DNA from: Fimisoma avicola
GTDB lineage: Bacteria; Bacillota; Clostridia; Peptostreptococcales; Anaerovoracaceae
DNA length: 23,534 bases
Direction: 5' to 3'
NCBI GenBank assembly: GCA_018714945.1
Contig: DVMO01000128.1
Span: 1 to 23,534 of the forward strand
Under the pieces are notes generated by a model. The model saw only the letters and a list, made by a program, of their open reading frames with translations. It was not told the DNA's origin and searched no databases. A program made the translations under genes and the position numbers. Below are positions 17,009 to 23,534 of this stretch, one piece after another; positions within the stretch are counted from its first letter, which is position 1, and each line of letters opens with the position of its first letter.

Positions 17009-17245
17009 ATGAGTTTTTTCAGAAGAATAAATAAAGGTAAAATTGCAGAGAAAGAAGAAAATAATTTTACAACGAACGGGGTATTAGTTGATGAGAAAAT
17101 TTCTTTGATATATTTGATCAGTAAATACGGTAAAAAATACATAGCAAGTGGAATAAAAGAAAAATATCCGTTGGAAGGCAATGTGCATGACTATATGGTA
17201 AGTTTTGATTGGTATGATACACCCCCCCTTTTTTGTGTTGATTAA
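17009..17245 (+). CDS. Small hypothetical protein, not recognised
   Basis: A 78-residue open frame starting MSFFRRINKGKIAEKEENN. I chose ATG 17009 because GAGGA lies six bases upstream; an ATG at 16961 in the same frame would give 94 residues but has GGAAGG only three bases away. The protein is basic at its start, has a segment VDEKISLIYLISKYGKKYIA and ends HDYMVSFDWYDTPPLFCVD. I see no family, signal peptide or membrane helix. The last codons cross a run of seven C followed by six T (17222-17234); skipping one base there would extend the frame to the TAG at 17310. It stands alone after a terminator and could be a remnant of a larger gene or not a gene at all. Confidence 0.35.
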   Translation: MSFFRRINKGKIAEKEENNFTTNGVLVDEKISLIYLISKYGKKYIASGIKEKYPLEGNVHDYMVSFDWYDTPPLFCVD

Positions 17246-17266
17246 AATGATGGAGTGTGCCATAAT
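17238..17266 (+). promoter_or_regulatory. Sigma-70-type promoter candidate for the CAP/CWB2 gene
   Basis: TTGATT at 17238-17243 and CATAAT at 17261-17266 are separated by exactly 17 bases. They match four and five of six consensus positions. A start of transcription near 17273 would leave a leader of about 34 bases before the ATG at 17307, containing the AAGGAGG ribosome site. The -35 box overlaps the end of the small ORF. Confidence 0.5.
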
Positions 17267-17294
17267 TAATACAGATCAGTGTTTAAGACATTTC

Positions 17295-17301
17295 AAGGAG
17301 G
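17295..17301 (+). promoter_or_regulatory. Strong ribosome binding site in front of the interrupted CAP/CWB2 gene
   Basis: A perfect AAGGAGG lies five bases before ATG 17307. It fixes that ATG as the original start even though the very next codon is TAG. No other start codon in the same frame is suitably spaced from it. The downstream GTG at 17343 would lose most of the signal peptide. Confidence 0.8.
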
Positions 17302-17306
17302 ACGAG

Positions 17307-19103
17307 ATGTAGAGGATTGCAATATTTATTCTTTCCATTGCAGTGATAATTTCCGTGATGCCGCTGAATGCAACAGTATATGCATCACAGGATACTGATG
17401 TTCAGTCTATAAAGACAGCGGCTGGTTTTTTTCAGTATGTATATGATCATGAGTTAGATGAGGATGGGGAAACACTGGGACATGGTGCCGTGGCGCTTGA
17501 TGTGCTGAAGGGTACAACATATGGCGGTTCATGGAACGCCGTTGGAACAGGTACCGAGATGGACGGCAAGGGTTTTGCCAGTTATACATATATCGGTTCA
17601 CAGACAGATGCTACATCAATCGACAATATGATGAAAGCCCTCGATATCCTTGAAGAATGTAATCGCCTCCGTGTTCAGGACGGACTGCCAGAACTGATGG
17701 TAAGTGATCTGGGAATGGCGGTGGGAATGGTCAACGCCAACTGGTCAGCTGCATATTACAGGCTCACTCATATGCTGCAGCATGCGGCGAATGCCAATCC
17801 ATACCAGCAGTATTGCTGGGCGGAGAATATAGCGATGGGGTATTCCTCGGTGGATTCGGCATTCGGAGGCTGGTACTGGCAGTAAAAGGCCAATTATCTG
17901 GGAAGAACAGTAACTGATAATGAGGGCCGCACATACACCCCTGAGGCAGGGGGTTAGACTGGGCATTATCTAAATATAATAGATGAGAGCTATATAGTCA
18001 CCGGGGCGGGGTACTCGGAAAATGCCGGAGTATCGATGTATTCCCAGGAATTCAAATATCAGAATACGATCTTGCTGCCAGTTGGACTGCCATTTGACGG
18101 AATGGAAGTACGGGAGGTCGGTGAAACCGGAGAACTGTATACTGTGGCAGAATACAGAGCCAGGCTCCAGGCGGCTGTAGAGGATGCAGCAGAACCTGAT
18201 GTTCCTCAGCTTGATCCTGATATATACAGGAGAATAGCCGGAGATAACCGTTATGAAACAGCTGTTAAAGTAGCGGATCAGATAAAGATTCTGTGTGGTG
18301 CGCAGGATTTCAGCACGATCATAATAGCTTATGGAGATAATTATGCGGATGCCCTTTCCGGCGGATATCTGGCAAAGGTCAAAGATGCGCCTATCCTCCT
18401 GACCAATTCGCACAACGAGTCATATGTCACTGATTATGTGAGCAGGAACCTCAGAGAAGGCGGGACCGTATACCTACTGGGAGGAACAGGTGTAATTTCA
18501 CAGCAGCTGGAAAACGAACTGAAATCAGAGTGCAATGTGATCCGTCTCGGCGGAGCCAACCGGTACGAGACAAACATGGCCATACTCAAAGAAGCCGGAG
18601 CCGAGGGCGGAGAGCTGCTCGTATGTTCTGCCTCAGATTTTGCCGACAGCCTCTCTGCCTCTGCTGTAGGAAAGCCTATACTGCTCGTCGGAAAGACTAT
18701 AACAGAAGATCAGGCGGAATTTATAAGGACATCAGGCGTCAGCAGATGTTATATGATAGGCGGAGACAGCGCAGTGAGCGGAGATGTTGAAACCGCTATA
18801 GGCAGGATTGTCGGTTCGACAGAAAGAGTAGGCGGAGATAACAGGTATGAGACATCGCAGAACATTGCTTTAAAGTTCTTCCCAGGGGCACATGATAGTA
18901 TTGTGCTGGCATCAGGGGATAATTTTCCTGACGGGCTTGTGGGAGGACCGCTCGGGCTTAACGCCAGAGGTCCGCTGCTCCTGGTGAACGGCAGAAATAC
19001 GGATCTGGCATCCGGATATGCCGCTGGGGCGGGAGCGACAACATGCTTTATACTGGGCGGTGAGAAGGTCATATCCAGTTCAACCGTACAAAAGATAATG
19101 TAA
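17307..19103 (+). pseudogene. CAP (SCP-like) domain protein with three CWB2 repeats, interrupted by three in-frame stops
   Basis: Read straight through from ATG 17307, one frame gives 598 codons with no frameshift. Stops occur at codon 2 (TAG 17310), codon 193 (TAA 17883) and codon 217 (TAG 17955). Codons 3-27 form a signal peptide ending TVYAS. Around 110-235 is a CAP domain: ECNRLRVQDGLPEL, LTHMLQH, CWAENIAMG, then GG-stop-TGHYLNII with its conserved His (codon 220). From codon 309 to the end are three CWB2 repeats beginning RIAGDNRYETA. Likely ancestral codons are AAG (as in the MKRI start of the neighbour), GAA in WQ(E)KANY, and GAG, CAG or AAG before TGHY, each one first-base change from a stop. 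The intact product would be a secreted, wall-bound protein. As it stands, only 17343-17885 and 18036-19103 are open, without a usable signal peptide. Confidence 0.85.
18231..19100 (+). repeat. Three CWB2 (PF04122) wall-binding repeats of the interrupted gene
   Basis: Three repeats of about 95 residues start at RIAGDNRYETA, RLGGANRYETN and RVGGDNRYETS. Each contains a segment like YGDNYADALSGG, ASDFADSLSAS or SGDNFPDGLVGG and closes with a GG strand such as YLLGGTGVIS. In Clostridioides difficile such triple repeats form a trimeric unit that holds surface proteins to an anionic wall polymer. They are intact here but cut off from the signal peptide by the stops. Confidence 0.9.
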
Positions 19104-19114
19104 TATTTACCTGG

Positions 19115-19144
19115 ATAAAAAGCGGCGCATATGCCGCTTTTTAT
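19115..19144 (+). terminator. Strong terminator after the CAP/CWB2 gene
   Basis: A perfect 12-base-pair inverted repeat (ATAAAAAGCGGC at 19115-19126 with GCCGCTTTTTAT at 19133-19144) has a six-base loop and an A-tract on one side and a T-tract on the other. The A/T symmetry means it could end transcription from either side. It lies 11 bases after the stop. Confidence 0.85.
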
Positions 19145-19145
19145 G

Positions 19146-19174
19146 TTGAACAACAGGCATAAATATGAGATAAT
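19146..19174 (+). promoter_or_regulatory. Sigma-70-type promoter candidate for the large surface protein gene
   Basis: TTGAAC at 19146-19151 and GATAAT at 19169-19174 lie 17 bases apart, directly after the terminator. They match four and five of six consensus positions. The expected start of transcription near 19181 would give a leader of about 75 bases containing GGAGGAG at 19242-19248. The leader has no clear riboswitch-like fold that I can see. Confidence 0.55.
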
Positions 19175-19255
19175 CAGATAAATAAGAGTGTACACAATAA
19201 AGTACAATATACTTGCGGATATCAGATCTCAAAGAAAACCCGGAGGAGAAATATC

Positions 19256-22200
19256 ATGAAGAGGATCGTCACATTATTTCTGGCGTTTGCAATGGTCATT
19301 GCTGTTATACCCCAGAGCCCAGCAGCTTATGGAGCAGAGCCTTGGGGCATTCCTGTCTCCACAAAGGAGGACCTGGACAATATGCGCAATGATCTTGAAG
19401 GAGATTATTACCTGACAAACGATATAGTATTTACAGAAGAGGACTTTGAAGAGGGAGGGGCTTTCTATAATGATGGACAAGGCTGGGAGCCTGTGGGAAG
19501 CTCGTACGAGACATCGTTTTCCGGTACTTTTGACGGACAGGGGTTCTCTATCGAAGGGCTCAGGATCTATAACAGAGATACGGCCATTGCATCAGCCGGG
19601 CTTTTCGGATATGCGGACGGGCATATAAGCAACCTGGTCCTGGAGGGAGTCAGTATTACAAGCCACTCAGAAGGAGGGCTAAATGAATTTCATATATGGC
19701 AGTCAGACTCATACGCAGGCGGAGTTGCGGGATACCTGAAACCGGGCGGGAGTATCAGCAATGTCTCCGTCAGCGGGGATATAAGCGCATCTTCGGATTC
19801 CGTCAGCCATATTAACAATAACAATGCCGGAGGCGTGGCCGGATTCTCAGAAGAAGGAAGAATAACCGACTGCCGCAGCGAGGCCGAAGTACGCGCAGTG
19901 CCGGTAGAAGACAGCACAGAGAGCATGGCGAGTGCCGGGGGTATTGCCGGCTGTGCTGTGCGCACGGTCATCAGCGGCTGCGGCAACGGCGGAAGCATCG
20001 TTTCTTTCAGAGAAGATCCTTACTGGTATGCAGGAGGGATAAGCGGACAGTCCCACGAAAGTCAGATATCAGAATGTTATAACTCAGGAGAAATAAAGGC
20101 TTATGAAGCGGGAGGCATAACAGGACTGATGGCAACAGGAAGCATAGATAACTGTTACAATGCCGGTATGATAATGAGCAACAGTGATGACAGCAACGGA
20201 ATTCTGGGCGGTATCGCCGGAGAAGTGAACAGTGCGCAGAGTTCTATTGAAAAATGCTATAATTCCGGGGAGGTTCAGAAAACCGAATACGGATACGGAG
20301 CTATCGTTAGCGGCCTGCCTGACGGAGCGCATCTGGACAGCTGCTATTTTTATATGGCAGACGAGATATCCGGAGCAGGTAATATGCAGACAGAAGAAAC
20401 AGTACCGGGAATAACGGGACTTACCGAGCTTGAGATGAGATCGGCAGGATCTTTTGCCGGATTTGACTTTGAGAATATCTGGTCCATAGACAGTTCAGCC
20501 GTTTATCAGATGCCGTACCTTTCATATCAGACAGCCATGCCTTCTGTACCGATACAGACATGTTTTGTGGAGAGGATCGGCGACATTGAATACACAGGTA
20601 TGGAGATATCTCCTGATATAAAAGTCGTAAATGGATCAGAAGTGCTGACTGAGGGAGAAGATTATGACATTGCGTATTCAGATAATAAGGATATCGGCAC
20701 AGGTATTGTGACAATAACCGGAAAGGGAATATACAAGGGAACAAAGACTGTTAAATTTAATATTGTACCAGCGGATATAAGTTCAAGGAAAGTTACATTA
20801 TCATATTACAGTGTGATATACGACCAGAATACATATCATGAGCCCGATGTTACTGTTGAGGGACTGACAGAAGGCGAAGATTACAGAGTAACTTACAGGA
20901 ACAACTTTGAAGCAGGGACCGCATCGGTTGAAATCAACGGCATTGGAAACTACAGGGGAACCAGGACGGTGACTTTTGAGATTATGCCTGCTGATATATC
21001 GAATGTGCGGAATATGCATATCTGGCTGCAGTACGAAAGTACCGAATTTGACGGAACCCCTAAAACTCCTGATGTATATATTTCTGTTGACGGCTTCATA
21101 CTGACAGAAGGATATGAATGTACATACAGCGACAATATAAATGCCGGAAATGCGACGGCAGAAGTGAAATTCGAGGGTGATTATACAGGCGCAAAGGTGA
21201 TTTCCTTTGAGATCACGCCGGCAGATATATCAGGCAGGAATATATCCCTGTCATATACAGATACAGAATATGACGGAACAGAAAAGAAGCCTGAGGTCAC
21301 TGTTGAAGGTCTTATTTCAGGAAAAGATTATACAGTATCGTATGAGGACAATAAAGAGGCCGGCGATGCCAGAGTGGTGATTACGGGAAAAGGCAACTAC
21401 AAGGGAACGGTGATCAGAACTTTTCAGATAATAAAACCTGAAACAGCAGCAGACCGGATATTCGGGAAAGATATCAGAAAGAGAATAGCCGGAGGCAACA
21501 GATATCAGACATCGATGCTCGTTGCCGATAATTACATAATGGGGCTGGAGACCGGCAGCCTTGACACCATAATTGTTGCCAACGGAGATGTTTATGCTGA
21601 TGCGCTAGCCGGAGGATATCTGGCAAAGGTGAAACAGGCGCCAATACTGATGGTGAACAAATACAACGAGGATCCCATAAGGGAGTACATACAGGGAAAT
21701 GTAAGAAAGGGCGGAACTGTTTATCTTCTCGGAGGTACAGCGGCAGTATCTGAGAACTTTGGAAGATCCCTCGCAGGCGCATACGATGTAGTAAGACTTG
21801 GAGGCGCGGACCGTTATGAAACGAATCTTAAAATATTAGAAGAAGCAGGAGTGAAAGATGAGGAGATACTCATATGCTCTGCAATGGACTTTGCTGATAG
21901 TTTATCCGCGTCATCATCTGGCAGACCGATCATGCTAGTAGGAAAGAGCCTGAGCCCTGCTCAAAAGCAATATATAGGAGATCTTGACAGCAGAAAATTT
22001 TACATAATAGGAGGTAAAGGCGCAGTAAATTCAAATGTTGATAAAGAGATAAAAGCTTTGTCCAAAATAACCGAAAGGATAGACGGGGCCAACAGATATG
22101 TCACATCTTACAATGTGGCAAAAGAATTTTTCCCTGGAGATCATGAAAATATCATATTGGCTTCCGGAAACGATTTTCCTGACGGTCTGGTCGGCGGTCC

Positions 22201-22360
22201 GTTAGGCGTAATGGTGGAAGGCCCGTTGCTGTTGATAAACGACCGCAATACCGGTAACGCAGCGGACTATGTAGAAGATTCAGACGCTTACAGATGTTTA
22301 GCTCTGGGAGGAACTTCGCTCATATCCGAAACGGCTGTAAGAAATATCATGAACAGGTAA
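19256..22360 (+). CDS. Large secreted surface protein: GLUG-like repeats, Ig/MBG-like repeats and three CWB2 repeats
   Basis: A 1034-residue protein with GGAGGAG seven bases before ATG. Residues 1-27 are a signal peptide (MKRIVTLFLAFAMVIAV, cut after AAYGA). Roughly 88-345 contain glycine-rich repeats with AGGVAGF, AGGIAG, SECYNSGE and DNCYNAG, typical of GLUG motifs that build a beta-solenoid. From 437 to 728 are four tandem repeats of about 70-77 residues with a GEDYxVxYxxN core and an xGxYxG end, like MBG or other bacterial Ig-type domains. From 743 to the end are three CWB2 repeats starting RIAGGNRYQTS, the non-covalent wall anchor. There is no LPXTG motif. The likely role is adhesion or surface display; the ligand is unknown. 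It follows the interrupted CAP/CWB2 gene and has its own promoter candidate and terminator. Confidence 0.9.
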   Translation: MKRIVTLFLAFAMVIAVIPQSPAAYGAEPWGIPVSTKEDLDNMRNDLEGDYYLTNDIVFTEEDFEEGGAFYNDGQGWEPVGSSYETSFSGTFDGQGFSIEGLRIYNRDTAIASAGLFGYADGHISNLVLEGVSITSHSEGGLNEFHIWQSDSYAGGVAGYLKPGGSISNVSVSGDISASSDSVSHINNNNAGGVAGFSEEGRITDCRSEAEVRAVPVEDSTESMASAGGIAGCAVRTVISGCGNGGSIVSFREDPYWYAGGISGQSHESQISECYNSGEIKAYEAGGITGLMATGSIDNCYNAGMIMSNSDDSNGILGGIAGEVNSAQSSIEKCYNSGEVQKTEYGYGAIVSGLPDGAHLDSCYFYMADEISGAGNMQTEETVPGITGLTELEMRSAGSFAGFDFENIWSIDSSAVYQMPYLSYQTAMPSVPIQTCFVERIGDIEYTGMEISPDIKVVNGSEVLTEGEDYDIAYSDNKDIGTGIVTITGKGIYKGTKTVKFNIVPADISSRKVTLSYYSVIYDQNTYHEPDVTVEGLTEGEDYRVTYRNNFEAGTASVEINGIGNYRGTRTVTFEIMPADISNVRNMHIWLQYESTEFDGTPKTPDVYISVDGFILTEGYECTYSDNINAGNATAEVKFEGDYTGAKVISFEITPADISGRNISLSYTDTEYDGTEKKPEVTVEGLISGKDYTVSYEDNKEAGDARVVITGKGNYKGTVIRTFQIIKPETAADRIFGKDIRKRIAGGNRYQTSMLVADNYIMGLETGSLDTIIVANGDVYADALAGGYLAKVKQAPILMVNKYNEDPIREYIQGNVRKGGTVYLLGGTAAVSENFGRSLAGAYDVVRLGGADRYETNLKILEEAGVKDEEILICSAMDFADSLSASSSGRPIMLVGKSLSPAQKQYIGDLDSRKFYIIGGKGAVNSNVDKEIKALSKITERIDGANRYVTSYNVAKEFFPGDHENIILASGNDFPDGLVGGPLGVMVEGPLLLINDRNTGNAADYVEDSDAYRCLALGGTSLISETAVRNIMNR
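19517..20290 (+). repeat. GLUG-like repeat region of the surface protein
   Basis: About six to seven imperfect units alternate a glycine-rich strand (GLFGYADGHISN, GGVAGYLKPGGSISN, GGVAGFSEEGRITD, GGIAGCAVRTVISG, GGISGQSHESQISE, GGITGLMATGSIDN) with a cysteine-bearing CYN or CRS turn. This is the pattern of GLUG domains. The repeats are divergent at DNA level, so expansion is not recent. Confidence 0.75.
20564..21440 (+). repeat. Four tandem Ig/MBG-like repeats of the surface protein
   Basis: Four units each run from a Y(D/T)G or equivalent start through an EDY-type core, a YxxN turn, and a G-Y-x-G closing strand to an F-x-I-x-P-A-D-I-S linker; the linker PADIS is nearly invariant between the first three unit boundaries. 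The last unit ends FQIIKPE and leads into the CWB2 region. The third unit is the most divergent. They probably act as stalk domains. Confidence 0.75.
21482..22357 (+). repeat. Three CWB2 (PF04122) wall-binding repeats of the surface protein
   Basis: Repeats start at RIAGGNRYQTS, RLGGADRYETN and RIDGANRYVTS, with NGDVYADALAGG, SAMDFADSLSAS and SGNDFPDGLVGG as the matching inner motifs. They align end to end with the repeats of the interrupted gene at 18231-19100. One identical 17-base stretch is shared (18363-18379 and 21614-21630), showing the two are paralogues. Confidence 0.9.
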
Positions 22361-22391
22361 GTACGGTCTCAAAATAAACATAAGTATCAGC

Positions 22392-22421
22392 CAGGCGGTA
22401 AAATCAGACACCGCCTGTTTT
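22392..22421 (+). terminator. Terminator after the large surface protein gene
   Basis: CAGGCGGT at 22392-22399 pairs with ACCGCCTG at 22410-22417 around a ten-base loop, followed by TTTTG. It is 31 bases after the stop. The GC-rich stem is convincing but the T-tract is short. It also separates this gene from the converging transposase. Confidence 0.7.
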
Positions 22422-22428
22422 GATATGC

Positions 22429-22459
22429 TGTACATTAGTCAATGATGTGAGACCAAATT
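22429..22459 (+). repeat. Left terminal inverted repeat of the insertion sequence
   Basis: This segment pairs imperfectly with the inverted 3' end of the window (about 23506-23534). It starts with TGT as IS ends usually do and lies just past the surface protein terminator. The exact boundary is inferred from the match and not from a target duplication. Confidence 0.5.
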
Positions 22460-22511
22460 CGTGAAAAAGAAAAAGGTCAAGCGATACCATTAAAACGGTT
22501 GCCAAAGGTAG

Positions 22512-23480
22512 TCACATCGAACATGATCCAGATGCCATTGCTTCCAGTTGAAAGCGTTTTTCTATAGGCGACATCCATCCAAGCACAGCCATAGGGATCC
22601 TGTTTGATCGACGCATATATCGGTACATCTGTGCCTTTAAGTCATCAAATGAGTAGAAAGTCAGGAAGTTGTAAAACCTCTCCTGATCGTTTCTGTGACT
22701 GCGTTCGACCTTGCCGTTGTGCCACGGAGTTCTTGGTCGTATAAGCTTGTGCTCGATACAGGAACTATCGCAAAACTTATCAAAAGGATGTGTGCGTTTG
22801 TATTCTTTTGAATAAGTAAATTCGCTGCCGTTATCCGTCTGGATCGTTTCAGGTTTGTACCCGAAGAATGCTATGGCTCGTTTGACAAAGTCAATCGTAC
22901 TGTAACTGCTTTGCTCTTTGTACGGATAGATAAACCGCTCCCGGGAGGCTTCATCTATCACTGTGTACTGGTAGAATTTATCGGGCATCCGACCAACATA
23001 ACAGGCGTTTGGGACATATTTTACATCCATTTGCCATTTGATCCCAAGAGAAGAAGGAGTGTGGTACTTTTGAGGCTTTCTTTTCTTCTTGGTAGAAGGG
23101 GCTTTGGAAGAAAATCCAAGGGCCTTATATATTCTGTAAAGTGAGCCGGGATGCCTGCTATACCCCTTTTGAGAGCGAAGCTTGCCATACATCTCACAGA
23201 CAGAGATATTAGGATTCCTGCGGTGAATATCTTTGATCCATTTAAGCTCGATGTGCGTGTGAGCGTTGGGATGTGGGGTGATCGGTCTGTGAGACTTATC
23301 CATAAGGGAGTCTTTGGTCCCATCGAATCGCTTGTTCCAACGCATCAGGGAAGCTTTGGAGATATGATATCTGCGGCAGACAAAATTAACGGAGCAGCCG
23401 CTGCGGTATAGGTTTACCGCATAGAATCTTGTGTTAAAAGTATGTGGCAAATATCGTTGTGAGTGTGTTATACTATTCAT
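22512..23480 (-). CDS. DDE integrase-core transposase (IS481/IS3-like)
   Basis: A 322-residue single-frame transposase on the minus strand. The first 80 residues form a helix-turn-helix region (NFVCRRYHISKASLMRWNKRF). A linker follows with GYSRHPGSLYRIYKALGF and a basic KKKRKPQK stretch. The rve catalytic core contains the DDE residues in WQMDVKYV, IQTDNGSEF and PWHNGKVERSHRNDQERFY. All three acidic residues are present and no frameshift is seen, so it may be active. One-ORF organisation with this core fits IS481 better than the two-frame IS3 layout, but I cannot separate them with certainty. It converges on the large surface protein gene. Confidence 0.88.
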   Translation of the reverse strand: MNSITHSQRYLPHTFNTRFYAVNLYRSGCSVNFVCRRYHISKASLMRWNKRFDGTKDSLMDKSHRPITPHPNAHTHIELKWIKDIHRRNPNISVCEMYGKLRSQKGYSRHPGSLYRIYKALGFSSKAPSTKKKRKPQKYHTPSSLGIKWQMDVKYVPNACYVGRMPDKFYQYTVIDEASRERFIYPYKEQSSYSTIDFVKRAIAFFGYKPETIQTDNGSEFTYSKEYKRTHPFDKFCDSSCIEHKLIRPRTPWHNGKVERSHRNDQERFYNFLTFYSFDDLKAQMYRYMRRSNRIPMAVLGWMSPIEKRFQLEAMASGSCSM

Positions 23481-23534
23481 AGCGATTGATAGTCCTTTCT
23501 TTAGATGATTTGTGGTAAAACCATTCTAATGGAC

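Larger units (their letters stand above)
22429..23534 (-). mobile_element. Insertion sequence with a DDE transposase, IS481/IS3-like, right end at the window edge
   Basis: The transposase gene is flanked by imperfect inverted ends. The left end reads TGTACATTAGTCAATG from 22429; the reverse complement of the right end reads GTCCATTAGAATGG from 23534. They agree as TGT(A/C)CATTAG if the next base outside the window is A. Similarity continues inward, with gaps, through a CCAAAT-like and an A-rich AAGG segment. This gives an element of about 1.1 kb with one gene. The target duplication cannot be seen because the right flank is missing. Confidence 0.7.

Noticed and set aside
16933..17033. Short open frame of about 33 codons starting MKWKIYRKVN
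   Set aside because: It has no clear ribosome site, overlaps the better-supported small ORF in another frame and shows no recognisable feature.
17310..17957. Pyrrolysine or another stop reassignment as explanation for the interrupted gene
   Set aside because: One of the three stops is TAA and two are TAG, and TAA, TAG and TGA all end genes normally elsewhere in the window. A single reassigned codon cannot explain the pattern; read-through remains only a remote possibility.
22365..22454. Inverted repeat GGTCTCA (22365-22371) and TGAGACC (22448-22454)
   Set aside because: Seven bases about 75 apart can arise by chance. One arm lies outside the predicted IS end and the other inside it, so it does not fit the element's termini.
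22911..23411. Plus-strand open frames inside the insertion sequence
   Set aside because: They are shadows of the minus-strand transposase, which has all catalytic motifs.
1..23534. CRISPR arrays, tRNA or rRNA genes, riboswitches
   Set aside because: I looked for regularly spaced short repeats, cloverleaf-like segments and long structured leaders and saw none; the window is almost fully coding.

Overview
The window looks like a chromosomal segment of a Gram-positive anaerobe of the class Clostridia (Bacillota). The evidence is AGGAGG-type ribosome sites, heavy use of ATA (Ile) and AGA/AGG (Arg) codons at moderate GC, and secreted proteins ending in triple CWB2 (PF04122) repeats, the wall anchor typical of Clostridia. 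The genus cannot be fixed from the sequence alone.

Region 1 (1-16836) is one tightly packed, single-strand gene cluster for a surface polysaccharide. Gaps run from a 26-base overlap to 13 bases, and the run ends at a hairpin plus T-tract at 16871-16908. It opens with the tail of a CapD/FlaA1-type nucleotide-sugar dehydratase. A DegT-type 4-aminotransferase, a PglC-like phosphoglycosyl transferase and a GNAT acetyltransferase follow, which fits synthesis and loading onto lipid of a UDP-4-amino sugar. Next come a divergent DegT-fold protein, a FemAB-like transferase, a WbuB-like glycosyltransferase and an LpxD-like acyltransferase. Then come homologues of WbpA, WbpD, WbpB and WbpE (the last placed at the far end), enough to make UDP-2,3-diacetamido-2,3-dideoxy-glucuronic acid. 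These are mixed with a NodB-fold deacetylase, two GT4 glycosyltransferases, a Wzy/ligase-type membrane protein and a Wzx flippase. The whole reads as a Wzx/Wzy-type pathway for an acidic, amino-sugar-rich polymer.

Region 2 (16837-19144) holds the terminator, an unrecognised small ORF ending near a C7T6 tract, a promoter candidate, and a secreted CAP-domain plus CWB2 protein gene. That gene is interrupted by three in-frame stop codons (codons 2, 193 and 217) with no frameshift. It ends at a strong terminator.

Region 3 (19145-22421) holds its intact neighbour, a 1034-residue surface protein with a signal peptide, GLUG-like repeats, four Ig/MBG-like repeats and three CWB2 repeats. It has its own promoter candidate and terminator.

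Region 4 (about 22429-23534) is an insertion sequence with a DDE transposase on the minus strand and imperfect terminal inverted repeats. The window appears to end about one base before the element does.

A reasonable overall reading, which is inference, is that Region 1 makes a wall-linked anionic glycan and Regions 2-3 encode surface proteins that could bind such a polymer through CWB2 repeats.
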